NCBI RefSeq assembly: GCF_013167215.1
Contig: NZ_JABJWY010000039.1
Coordinates: 131,144-195,143, forward strand
Direction: 5' to 3'
From: Sphingobacterium prati
GTDB lineage: Bacteria; Bacteroidota; Bacteroidia; Sphingobacteriales; Sphingobacteriaceae
DNA length: 64,000 bases
The notes below the pieces were generated by a model. It had not been told where the DNA came from and searched no databases. It worked only from the letters and a program-made list of their open reading frames with translations. Below, one piece after another: positions 43,742 through 51,779 of this stretch (the stretch's first letter is position 1; the number at the start of each line of letters is the position of its first letter). A program made the position numbers and the translations under genes.

Positions 43742-45106
43742 ATGAAAATGTACAAACTTACATCCTATTGGCATAGATTATTATATCTAGTGCTGATCGT
43801 TGGTGTCCTCCCCAGCTGCGGTACAACCGCACAAGACCCAATAATAATTCCTACACCCGAACTGCCGAATGGTTCCGAAAAGGAATCATTTATTGAAACA
43901 CCTGCACTAAAAAAAATAAAGGGCAACTCCATACAGATTGATCCGGAGATGCTTTACCAACAACAAATCTCCCCAGAGATGCTGATTGCTGATCTTCGTA
44001 TGGCCAATGTACAATCGGTACATTTTTTTATAGTTGGTAACTGGGATGGCAGTAGGAATGACCAATTGTTGAAGCCTGCGTATTTGCAGGCACTTAAAGC
44101 AGAAAAAATTGCTGTTTGGTTTATGCTGCTCGGGAATTGTATCTATGGCAATTCTGACCTTCCCAGCGACTGGCAAATGGAGTTCCTTAAACCTTATCCA
44201 AACCCAGGTATCAAATTTTTTTCTTTCCACAGACAGGAGTTTGTCGATTGGCAAGTAAATCGCGTGAAGCGCATCTTACAAAATTACGAGGTGGATGGGG
44301 TCGAATTTGCGGAAAGTTACTTTCCCGAATGGAAAACATTGAATGGAAACGGTTTTTATGGTGATGTGAGCGCGTTTGCGAGAAAGATGTTTACCGAGAA
44401 ATATATAGGATCGAGATCGGCAACTGTTTCTTTTGATTATATCGTAAAGAATCCGGCTATTTATAGCAAATGGATGGATTTTAGAGCAGAAGCAATTTTG
44501 TCCTTTAACAAGCAAATAAAGAAGGTCATTAAAGAGGTTAATGCCGATGTCCTTTACGCGATATGGGGGATGGGCATCAGGCAAGGCACCATTGCTGAAA
44601 TTCGGGAACATTTTGGCTTAGATATGCCTGCACTTGCCAAAGAAGTGCAACCTGATGTCATGGTTTTGCAAACCGCAGCCCAGGATTGGCTGGATCCGAA
44701 ACTTCCTTACAACTATCTACAGGATTATGCCCCTTATGCTAAGGCCATACAGGCAGCCAACCCAAAGGTTGCATTGAGTATCCAGGCAGATATCGTCTCC
44801 TTGGGCTACAGCAATCCGTCTGTAGAAAAGCGATACCCAATTTGGTGGTTGCCGTTTTTTGATCTAGCTCTGCAATCGGGGTACTATAGCAATGTGGCTT
44901 ACGAATACGCCTTTTCAAAAAAAGAAGGTATCTGGCCAAAAAATAATATAGACAATCCAGTGCCAAGAAAACTCTATAGGGACCCTTCGCTGCAATCAGC
45001 TGTGATTAGCGATGCCATCGCACCATTAGCACTAATAAAAGAGCTAGATGCGCACTGGAAAATGGTCTATACGGAAAAAGGGCTAGGCTGGTTCTATATC
45101 AATTAA
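43742..45106 (+). CDS. Putative TIM-barrel lipoprotein, glycoside-hydrolase-like, family unassigned
   Basis: From ATG 43742 the protein has 454 residues with lipobox LPSC (Cys26), so it is membrane-anchored and probably at the cell surface. The pattern of strand-helix segments (NVQSVHFFIVGNW, EKIAVWFMLLGN, YEVDGVEFAESYFPEW, ADVLYAIWGMG, VQPDVMVLQTAAQDW, KVALSIQADI) suggests a TIM barrel. The VDGVEFAESYF segment carries acidic residues at the expected end of a strand. No CAZy family is recognised. It lies between the CE2-like and third DUF4434 genes. Confidence 0.55.
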   Translation: MKMYKLTSYWHRLLYLVLIVGVLPSCGTTAQDPIIIPTPELPNGSEKESFIETPALKKIKGNSIQIDPEMLYQQQISPEMLIADLRMANVQSVHFFIVGNWDGSRNDQLLKPAYLQALKAEKIAVWFMLLGNCIYGNSDLPSDWQMEFLKPYPNPGIKFFSFHRQEFVDWQVNRVKRILQNYEVDGVEFAESYFPEWKTLNGNGFYGDVSAFARKMFTEKYIGSRSATVSFDYIVKNPAIYSKWMDFRAEAILSFNKQIKKVIKEVNADVLYAIWGMGIRQGTIAEIREHFGLDMPALAKEVQPDVMVLQTAAQDWLDPKLPYNYLQDYAPYAKAIQAANPKVALSIQADIVSLGYSNPSVEKRYPIWWLPFFDLALQSGYYSNVAYEYAFSKKEGIWPKNNIDNPVPRKLYRDPSLQSAVISDAIAPLALIKELDAHWKMVYTEKGLGWFYIN

Positions 45107-45140
45107 TTATATTTTTATACTAAAATTTTGCCTAAATATC

Positions 45141-46676
45141 ATGAAAAGATTATTCGTTAAAATAGGATGCTTTTTGGTTGTCGTTAGTTTGTTGACTGCC
45201 GCGGTTGCTGTAAAGCTCCAGGCACAGGATTTAAAACCATTAAAAGGTACATGGCTTAATTTACCCTACCAAGATGTACGTAATAAATACATGAATCCGG
45301 CGCATGTCGATTGTCTTGCACCAGCATTCTGGAAAACAAAAATTGAGGAATACGCGCAGATGGGCCTCAGGTATCTCGTTCTCATGGCGGTGGCCAACGA
45401 CGGCAAAGCATTCTACCCTTCCTCTTTTATGCCGGCAGCGTATCCAGCGGGGCAACAAAGTCCTGTCGAGGCCATCATGGAGGCTGCAGATCAATATGGC
45501 ATGCATGTATTTATGAGCTGTGGTTGGGCTGAAAATCAGGATGATAACATACGCGATCCGAAGATCAAAGCGTTGCAACAACGTATTATGCAAGAAACCG
45601 CCGCTCTATTCGCAACAAACAAATCATTCTACGGCTGGTATCTGCCTGTGGAGGATAGCATGGAACCTATTCTTTCTGATGAAGCGGTCCATGCTGCAAA
45701 TACACTTACAGCGATAGCCAAAAATTTAACTCCGGATAAGAAAGTGATGATATCACCTTACGGTGTTTGTTACGCCGCGTTTGGAGACCCGAAGTTTGCC
45801 CAACAGATCAAGAAGCTAAACGTCGATATTATCGCCTATCAGGATGAAGTTGGCTGCGTGCGCGAACCGATGCCTTTGCCACGTGTTAGGGATAACTTTA
45901 AAAAACTGGGCAAGATACATGAAGGCACTGGGATAGAATTTTGGTCCAATATCGAATCGTTTACCTGGCAGAAGGCGGACAACTCTCGAGAATCTGCGTT
46001 GATTCCGGCTGCTTTTCCACGCTACCTGTCGCAACTTGTTGCCGCTTCATTGGCGGGAGCAAAAAACGTGATCAGTTTTTCAGTTTATGGTATTATCGAT
46101 GATGCAAACTCGATCATGCCAATTGGCCAGCCCATCGAGTCGGCACAGGCGTTCATCGATTTTACGGATTGGAAGCAGCGTAAGGGACGTTGGCCTTTGT
46201 TGGAAGCAACCTTTAAAGGCGATGTGGCCAACGACGCGATCGGTTCTGCCGTAAAAATGGAAGGCAACAATTTAAAAGACGCTATACAACAGAAATTGAC
46301 GGATGGCAAATTCGGAATGGAACATACAAATGACTTGAACTGGCTAGATTTTGGAAATGGAAAGATGAGCGTAGTTCTGGATCTGAAGAAGCAGTCGCCG
46401 ATTACCTCGTTAGCAGCACGTTTTCTGCACTACCGTCCTGGGGGTGTTTTATTGCCTGCAGCTGTGCATTTTTATGTTTCTACGGATGGAAAGCATTTTG
46501 ACCGAATGAAAACCGTGACCATACCAGCTTCCAACAATGATCAACATGATTGCTGGATCGACATCGCCTGGACTGGAGAGATGAAAGCAAAAGGAAGATA
46601 TGTGAAAGTGGTCGCCGATCAAAATTCTACATTTCGGATATTTTGTGATGAAATACTGATTAATTCTAATTTTTAG
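45141..46676 (+). CDS. DUF4434 family protein 3 with C-terminal discoidin-like domain
   Basis: This 511-residue protein has a signal peptide (ending KLQAQ, about 29). The DUF4434 barrel (about 35-350) includes YAQMGLRYLVLMAV, VEAIMEAADQYGMHVFMSCGW and the two conserved motifs with E171 (FYGWYLPVE) and E272 (NIESF), 101 residues apart. Residues about 375-510 look like an F5/8 type C carbohydrate-binding domain (FGMEHTNDLNWLDFGNGKMSVVLDLKK, CDEILI). It is the only one of the three paralogues with this domain. Last gene of PUL2, ending before a shared terminator. Confidence 0.75.
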   Translation: MKRLFVKIGCFLVVVSLLTAAVAVKLQAQDLKPLKGTWLNLPYQDVRNKYMNPAHVDCLAPAFWKTKIEEYAQMGLRYLVLMAVANDGKAFYPSSFMPAAYPAGQQSPVEAIMEAADQYGMHVFMSCGWAENQDDNIRDPKIKALQQRIMQETAALFATNKSFYGWYLPVEDSMEPILSDEAVHAANTLTAIAKNLTPDKKVMISPYGVCYAAFGDPKFAQQIKKLNVDIIAYQDEVGCVREPMPLPRVRDNFKKLGKIHEGTGIEFWSNIESFTWQKADNSRESALIPAAFPRYLSQLVAASLAGAKNVISFSVYGIIDDANSIMPIGQPIESAQAFIDFTDWKQRKGRWPLLEATFKGDVANDAIGSAVKMEGNNLKDAIQQKLTDGKFGMEHTNDLNWLDFGNGKMSVVLDLKKQSPITSLAARFLHYRPGGVLLPAAVHFYVSTDGKHFDRMKTVTIPASNNDQHDCWIDIAWTGEMKAKGRYVKVVADQNSTFRIFCDEILINSNF

Positions 46677-46789
46677 CTTTTTCCTACATATGGTTTTATG
46701 ATAGGTATCATGTTAATGACCCTTGGAAAAAGTTATTTTTGAATAAGTGCGTCGAAGGTAATACTTTTTATAAAGGGATATTATGCAAA

Positions 46790-46817
46790 AAAGGGCTTTT
46801 CTTACGAAAGGCCCTTT
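46790..46817. terminator. Bidirectional terminator between PUL2 and the str operon
   Basis: Identical hairpin to the one at 25255 (12-bp stem, loop TTAC), with A- and T-runs on both sides. It lies between the convergent DUF4434 gene and rpsJ. Confidence 0.85.
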
Positions 46818-46840
46818 CTTTTTTCAGTGACTGAAATCTA

Positions 46841-47146
46841 TCACACTTTGATTTCTACTTCAACACCTGAAGGTAATTCAAGTTTCATCAATGCGTCAAC
46901 AGTTTTAGCGTTTGATGAATAGATATCCAACAATCTTTTGTAAGCACACAATTGGAATTGCTCACGTGCTTTCTTGTTAACGTGTGGTGAACGTAATACC
47001 GTGTAGATTTTTTTCTCAGTAGGCAATGGAATAGGACCACTAACAACTGCACCTGTAGGTTTTACTGTTTTTACGATTTTTTCAGCTGATTTGTCAACCA
47101 AATTGTAATCGTATGATTTCAATTTAATTCTGATTCTTTGGCTCAT
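46841..47146 (-). CDS. rpsJ: 30S ribosomal protein S10
   Basis: This 101-residue protein carries the S10 signatures IRIKLKSYDYNLVDKSAEKIV, VSGPIPLPTEKKIYTVLRSPHVNKKAREQF and the C-terminal LELPSGVEVEIKV. It sits in the 30S head, and free S10 (NusE) also joins antitermination complexes. It is the last gene of the str operon here, followed directly by a terminator and the end of PUL2. The usual S10-operon genes (rplC, rplD and so on) do not follow in this window. Confidence 0.98.
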   Translation of the reverse strand: MSQRIRIKLKSYDYNLVDKSAEKIVKTVKPTGAVVSGPIPLPTEKKIYTVLRSPHVNKKAREQFQLCAYKRLLDIYSSNAKTVDALMKLELPSGVEVEIKV

Positions 47147-47274
47147 TTTTATTTATTTAAAATGATTGCTAATTAGAGCTATTCACAACTAGCAATCGGT
47201 GTGTATTTTTTAATGAAAGAACAAAGAGAAAAGATTGAAGTCTTTCATCTTTGTTCCTTTATTCTTGAGTTCAA

Positions 47275-49398
47275 TTATTCAACAGAACCTTTGATTCTGC
47301 CTTTTGATTTTGCAATTACCTCTTCTGCAACGTTACGAGGAGCTTCTTCAAAGTGATCAAATTCCATTGTAGATGTTGCACGACCTGAAGTGATTGTACG
47401 TAATTGTGTTACGTAACCGAACATTTCAGAAAGTGGAACCAACGCTTTGATTACTTGTACACCGGCACGTGAATCCAAACCTTGCATTTGACCACGACGA
47501 CGGTTTAAGTCACCCATGACATCACCCATGTTTTCTTCTGGTGTTAAAACCTCTATTTTCATAATTGGTTCCATTAACACTGGAGAACATTTAGGCAATC
47601 CTTCACGGTATGCTTGACGAGCAGCCAATTCGAAAGACAATGAATCTGAATCGACAGCGTGGAATGAACCATCAATCAAACGAACTTTCATTCCTGATAA
47701 TGGGAATCCTGCTAATACACCATTTTTCATTGATGTTTCAAATCCTTTTTGAACAGAAGGGATAAATTCTTTTGGAATTTTACCACCCACGATTTCATTT
47801 ACGAATTGAAGCGGTGATTTAGTTAAATCAAAATCTTCGTCTGCTGGAGAAATAACAACTTTGATATCCGCGAATTTACCACGACCACCTGATTGTTTTT
47901 TGAATACCTCACGGTGCTCGGTAGTACCGTTGATAGACTCTTTGTATGATACTTGAGGAGCACCTTGGTTAACCTCAACTTTGAACTCACGTTTCAAACG
48001 GTCAATCAAGATCTCTAAGTGAAGCTCACCCATACCAGAGATAACTGTTTGACCAGTTTCTTCATCAGTTTTAACAACGAATGTAGGATCTTCTTCAGCC
48101 AATTTACCAAGACCGATACCTAATCTATCAACGTCAGCTTGCGTTTTAGGCTCAATTGCCAAACCAATTACTGGCTCAGGGAAAGTCATAGACTCTAATA
48201 CGATAGGCGCTTTTTCGTCACAAAGTGTATCACCAGTTTTGATGTCTTTGAAACCTACAACTGCACCGATATCACCTGCCTCAATAAAAGGAATCGGGTT
48301 TTGTTTGTTCGCGTGCATTTGGAAGATACGGGAGATACGTTCTTTGTTTCCTGAACGCGTGTTCAAGACATAAGAACCTGCATCTAACTTACCAGAGTAA
48401 GCACGGATGAAACATAAACGACCTACAAATGGGTCAGTCGCAATTTTAAAACCTAAAGCTGCGAAAGGCTCATTAACAGATGGTTTACGTAATATCTCTT
48501 CACCTGTATCAGGATTAGTACCTTTAACACCTTCTGAATCCATTGGTGAAGGTAATAATTCCATTACTAGATCCAACATAGTTTGAACACCTTTGTTTTT
48601 GAAAGATGAACCACAAACCATAGGAACGATAGAGTTATCCAATACTGCTGCACGTAAAGCATTTAAGATTTCGCGCTCAGTCAATGAATTTGGATCTTCG
48701 AAGAATTTCTCCATCAAAGTCTCATCATAACCAGCTACTGCTTCCAATAATTTCTCACGGTATTCAGCAACTTCTTCCAACATATCCTCAGGAATTGGAA
48801 CTTCAGTGAAAGTCATTCCTTTATCATGCTCGTTCCAAACGATACCACGGTTGTTGATCAAGTCAACTACACCTTGGAATGTATCTTCAGCACCGATAGG
48901 CAATTGCAAAGCTACAGCCTCAGAACCTAACATATCTTTTACTTGTTTTACAACTTTCAAGAAGTCAGCTCCTGAACGGTCCATTTTGTTAACGAAACCG
49001 ATACGAGGTACTTTGTAACCATCAGCTAAACGCCAGTTTGTTTCAGATTGTGGCTCAACACCATCAACCGCTGAAAACAAGAATACCAATCCATCCAATA
49101 CACGTAACGAACGATTTACCTCAACCGTGAAATCCACGTGTCCAGGTGTATCGATTACGTTTACTTGATATTTGTTGCCACGGTAGTTCCAGAATACAGT
49201 TGTTGCAGCAGAAGTGATCGTGATACCACGCTCAGCCTCTTGCTCCATCCAGTCCATTGTTGAAGCACCTTCGTGAACCTCACCAATTTTATGGTTTACA
49301 CCTGAGTAGTAAAGAATACGCTCAGTTGTTGTAGTTTTACCAGCATCGATGTGGGCAGCGATACCGATATTTCTAGTGAATTTTAAATCTCTTGCCAT
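47275..49398 (-). CDS. fusA: Elongation factor G
   Basis: This 707-residue translational GTPase has G1 AHIDAGKTTT (about 16-25), G2/G3 ERGITITSAATT and DTPGHVDFT, and G4 NKMDRSG. Domains II to V follow, with the C-terminal GYVTQLRTITSGRA motif. It drives ribosomal translocation and, with RRF, recycling. It lies between rpsG and rpsJ in the str operon. Confidence 0.98.
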   Translation of the reverse strand: MARDLKFTRNIGIAAHIDAGKTTTTERILYYSGVNHKIGEVHEGASTMDWMEQEAERGITITSAATTVFWNYRGNKYQVNVIDTPGHVDFTVEVNRSLRVLDGLVFLFSAVDGVEPQSETNWRLADGYKVPRIGFVNKMDRSGADFLKVVKQVKDMLGSEAVALQLPIGAEDTFQGVVDLINNRGIVWNEHDKGMTFTEVPIPEDMLEEVAEYREKLLEAVAGYDETLMEKFFEDPNSLTEREILNALRAAVLDNSIVPMVCGSSFKNKGVQTMLDLVMELLPSPMDSEGVKGTNPDTGEEILRKPSVNEPFAALGFKIATDPFVGRLCFIRAYSGKLDAGSYVLNTRSGNKERISRIFQMHANKQNPIPFIEAGDIGAVVGFKDIKTGDTLCDEKAPIVLESMTFPEPVIGLAIEPKTQADVDRLGIGLGKLAEEDPTFVVKTDEETGQTVISGMGELHLEILIDRLKREFKVEVNQGAPQVSYKESINGTTEHREVFKKQSGGRGKFADIKVVISPADEDFDLTKSPLQFVNEIVGGKIPKEFIPSVQKGFETSMKNGVLAGFPLSGMKVRLIDGSFHAVDSDSLSFELAARQAYREGLPKCSPVLMEPIMKIEVLTPEENMGDVMGDLNRRRGQMQGLDSRAGVQVIKALVPLSEMFGYVTQLRTITSGRATSTMEFDHFEEAPRNVAEEVIAKSKGRIKGSVE

Positions 49399-49531
49399 AA
49401 TATTTTTAAGCAGCTGGCCTTACGGGCCTTATGTGTTTAAATGTAATGTTAAATAAGTACACCGACCTTGATAAAAGAGTGTTCGTCTATCGGAGGTCGG
49501 TGTAATCATATTTTTTTGAATGTCTTCAAAA

Positions 49532-49999
49532 TTAGAATCTGAAGTGTGAGAACGCTTTGTTAGCTTCCGCCATTTTGTGCGTATCTTCTTTCTTCTTAAC
49601 AGCAGCACCTTCACCTTTAGAAGCTGAAATGATTTCTCCTGCTAATTTTTCGAACATTGTTTTTTCACCACGTTTACGAGCGTATGAAATTAACCATTTC
49701 ATACCCAAAGCGATTTTACGGTCTGGACGTACTTCCATAGGAACTTGGAAGTTAGCACCACCAACACGGCGTGATTTCACTTCAACAGCAGGCATAACGT
49801 TGTTCAAAGCTTTTTTCCAAGCTTCTAGTCCGCTTTCTTGTGTTTTTTGTTCTACTAATTCTACTGCATCGTAAAAAATATCGTAAGCGATAGATTTTTT
49901 ACCATCTACCATCATATTGTTTACGAAACGTGTTACCTGAACGTCGTTAAACTTTGGATCAGGTAAAATGATTCTCTTTTTCGGTTTTGATTTTCTCAT
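49532..49999 (-). CDS. rpsG: 30S ribosomal protein S7
   Basis: This 155-residue protein carries S7 signatures: the N-terminal MRKSKPKKR, FVNNMMVDGKKSIAYDIFYDAVE and VGGANFQVPMEVRPDRKIALGMKWLI. It nucleates assembly of the 30S head by binding 16S rRNA. It lies 19 bp behind rpsL and 133 bp ahead of fusA. Confidence 0.98.
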   Translation of the reverse strand: MRKSKPKKRIILPDPKFNDVQVTRFVNNMMVDGKKSIAYDIFYDAVELVEQKTQESGLEAWKKALNNVMPAVEVKSRRVGGANFQVPMEVRPDRKIALGMKWLISYARKRGEKTMFEKLAGEIISASKGEGAAVKKKEDTHKMAEANKAFSHFRF

Positions 50000-50018
50000 T
50001 TTTCTTTCCTCCGTTTAA

Positions 50019-50432
50019 TTATTTCTTTTTACCTTTTGCTGGAGCTGCCGCTGGTTGTCCTGGTTTAGGACGCTTAGTTCCATATTTAGAACGACGTTGG
50101 TTACGACCTGCTACACCTGAAGTATCTAATGCACCACGGATGATGTGGTAACGCACACCTGGTAAATCCTTAACACGACCACCACGGATCAATACGATCG
50201 AGTGCTCTTGTAAGTTGTGACCTTCTCCAGGGATGTAAGCGTTGACCTCTTTACCGTTTGTTAAACGTACACGAGCTACTTTACGCATTGCTGAGTTTGG
50301 TTTTTTAGGGGTAGTAGTATATACACGTGTACATACACCTCTTCGCTGTGGACATGAGTCCAACGCTGGTGACTTACTCTTATCAACCAGAGCTACTCTA
50401 CCTTTTCTAACTAATTGTTGAATAGTAGGCAT
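50019..50432 (-). CDS. rpsL: 30S ribosomal protein S12
   Basis: This 137-residue protein carries the S12 signatures CPQRRGVCTRVYTTTPKKPNSA, GEGHNLQEHSIVLIRGGRVKDLPGVRYHIIRG and a lysine/alanine-rich C-terminal tail. It is part of the decoding centre. The Lys pair in TTPKKPNSA corresponds to the region mutated in streptomycin resistance and looks wild-type. First gene of the str operon, with a -7 box about 50 bp upstream. Confidence 0.98.
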   Translation of the reverse strand: MPTIQQLVRKGRVALVDKSKSPALDSCPQRRGVCTRVYTTTPKKPNSAMRKVARVRLTNGKEVNAYIPGEGHNLQEHSIVLIRGGRVKDLPGVRYHIIRGALDTSGVAGRNQRRSKYGTKRPKPGQPAAAPAKGKKK

Positions 50433-50480
50433 TTACCTGTTTTTGTTTATAAATTTGATACCTAAATTATTTTAAGTTCG

Positions 50481-50488
50481 CAAAGATA
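50481..50488 (-). promoter_or_regulatory. -7 box of the str operon promoter
   Basis: An exact TATCTTTG (TAnnTTTG) lies on the minus strand about 49-56 bp before the rpsL start. The -33 region is AT-rich without a clear TTG. Confidence 0.5.
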
Positions 50489-50539
50489 CTGATTTCGTTT
50501 TGAATATTAAATAGTTAGTGTATAAAATTTAGATTATTT

Positions 50540-50870
50540 TTTGGCGCTGACAAATCTCATTTCCCTGAGACGGAACCATTTCCCCTCGTGGATTGACAAG
50601 TTCACGCTGCTTCTCGTGCATTCTGTCCTTGGTCAAAATGATTTCGCCGGGGGGAAGTTTCATTTCCCCATCTGTCGGAATTGGTTCGACGCCCGTCTGT
50701 ATCATTCTCCGAAGTAACGAAATGATCCAGTTCACTGTCGAAATGATTCCGCCACCTGTCTGGTCCGTTTTGTCAATAGTTTAGATGATTTCGCCGAGTG
50801 GAATTTTCATTTCCCCACATGGAAAAATGACTCCGATACTGGTTTGACTGAATCCGACATAGCGCAGAAA
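50540..50870. repeat. Helically phased TTC/GAA repeat spacer with internal dyad
   Basis: No gene is credible here. Imperfect 39-bp units (50638-50676 and 50785-50823, both ATGATTTCGCCG...TTTCATTTCCCC) each fold into a GGGGAA/TTCCCC-type hairpin. TTC tracts recur at spacings mostly near 10 or 21 bp. A nested dyad is centred at 50713.5: ATCATT/AATGAT, TTCGAC/GTCGAA and GGAAT/ATTCC are all equidistant from it. The style resembles the 23.5-24.2 kb arrays but is less strict. Confidence 0.6.
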
Positions 50871-51218
50871 CGATATTTTACTTGGTGAAATGGAGTAAAC
50901 ACAGTGCGAATGTTTCCTTTTCTGAGATGGCGTAACATCGCGCTTGGAAGTTTAGCAGTTGCTACTGGTTAATATTATGTTGTTAAATAAGGACAATAAT
51001 AGTGAAGTTGTTTAGCCTTGGAGCGAAAAAAAATGAGATTTTATGTTTGACTCGTAAAAATCTTTATGGTCTTGAATACTAGTTGCTCTGTGTTTTTTCG
51101 TAAAAATATTCTTCTACTGGTTTCTGAGTATATTTATCTTTTTGCATGTTTATGCATCTTTTTGGCAGGACGTTTGTCAAACACGGGCAGATAATTAACA
51201 ATAAAAACAAATTAAAGT
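50871..51218. other. AT-rich spacer upstream of the small lipoprotein gene
   Basis: No coding sequence, RNA gene or clear promoter was identified. It should hold the promoter of the lipoprotein gene at 51219. Confidence 0.4.
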
Positions 51219-51707
51219 ATGCAAATTATGAAAATCAAATCGATGTATTTAATGGTATTGACGCTTGTGACTCTTGCGTTTGTGGGATGTTCAAAAGATG
51301 ACGATCCGAAACCTGTGAACTTCAAAGATCATGATATTACGGCAACAATCACTGTTTCGAAAGAATTCAAAAAAGCTGAAGATGATTATTTTAATTTATC
51401 AATTAGTGGAGGGAAAGAAAATGGTACCTTCGTGGATTGGGATATAAATGGTACTAAAGTTACAGATGACATTATACAATTAGGGACGGATGATTTTGAT
51501 GGAGGAAAAACAATAGTATTGAAATCATTAGAAAAGTTCCAGTTTGGTAGTTTGAAATTCGGAGGATTTGAATTCGGGAGTACTCCGTATACTGTTACTT
51601 GGAAAATCGAAGACAATGGAAAAGTAGTGGACGAAGGTAGCAAAGTGATTATTAAGGATGCCGATCCTCAATTTTTAAAAATGGTTTCATTTAACGAAGT
51701 TGATTAA
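51219..51707 (+). CDS. Small hypothetical lipoprotein
   Basis: This 162-residue protein has a signal ending AFVGC (Cys24) and an acidic run SKDDDP right behind it, which often marks surface export in Bacteroidota. The remainder is beta-rich, about one Ig-like domain (ITATITVSKEF, YFNLSISGGKENGTFVDWDING, YTVTWKIEDNGKVVDEGSKVI). No family is recognised. Met4 is an alternative start. A terminator follows 33 bp behind the stop; downstream rnr is convergent. Confidence 0.75.
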   Translation: MQIMKIKSMYLMVLTLVTLAFVGCSKDDDPKPVNFKDHDITATITVSKEFKKAEDDYFNLSISGGKENGTFVDWDINGTKVTDDIIQLGTDDFDGGKTIVLKSLEKFQFGSLKFGGFEFGSTPYTVTWKIEDNGKVVDEGSKVIIKDADPQFLKMVSFNEVD

Positions 51708-51740
51708 CAGATCTTAGTCTTTCCGTCATAACAAAAATAA

Positions 51741-51764
51741 AAAAGGAGAACTAGTTCTCCTTTT
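51741..51764. terminator. Bidirectional terminator between lipoprotein gene and rnr
   Basis: AAAAGGAGAA-CTAG-TTCTCCTTTT is a perfect 10-bp stem with A-run and T-run flanks, between two convergent genes. Confidence 0.85.
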
Positions 51765-51779
51765 TTATTTTTGTGGACG

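Noticed and set aside
50529..50784. Two short frames on opposite strands in the repeat-rich spacer
   Set aside because: They overlap each other, follow the repeat units and have no plausible start region.
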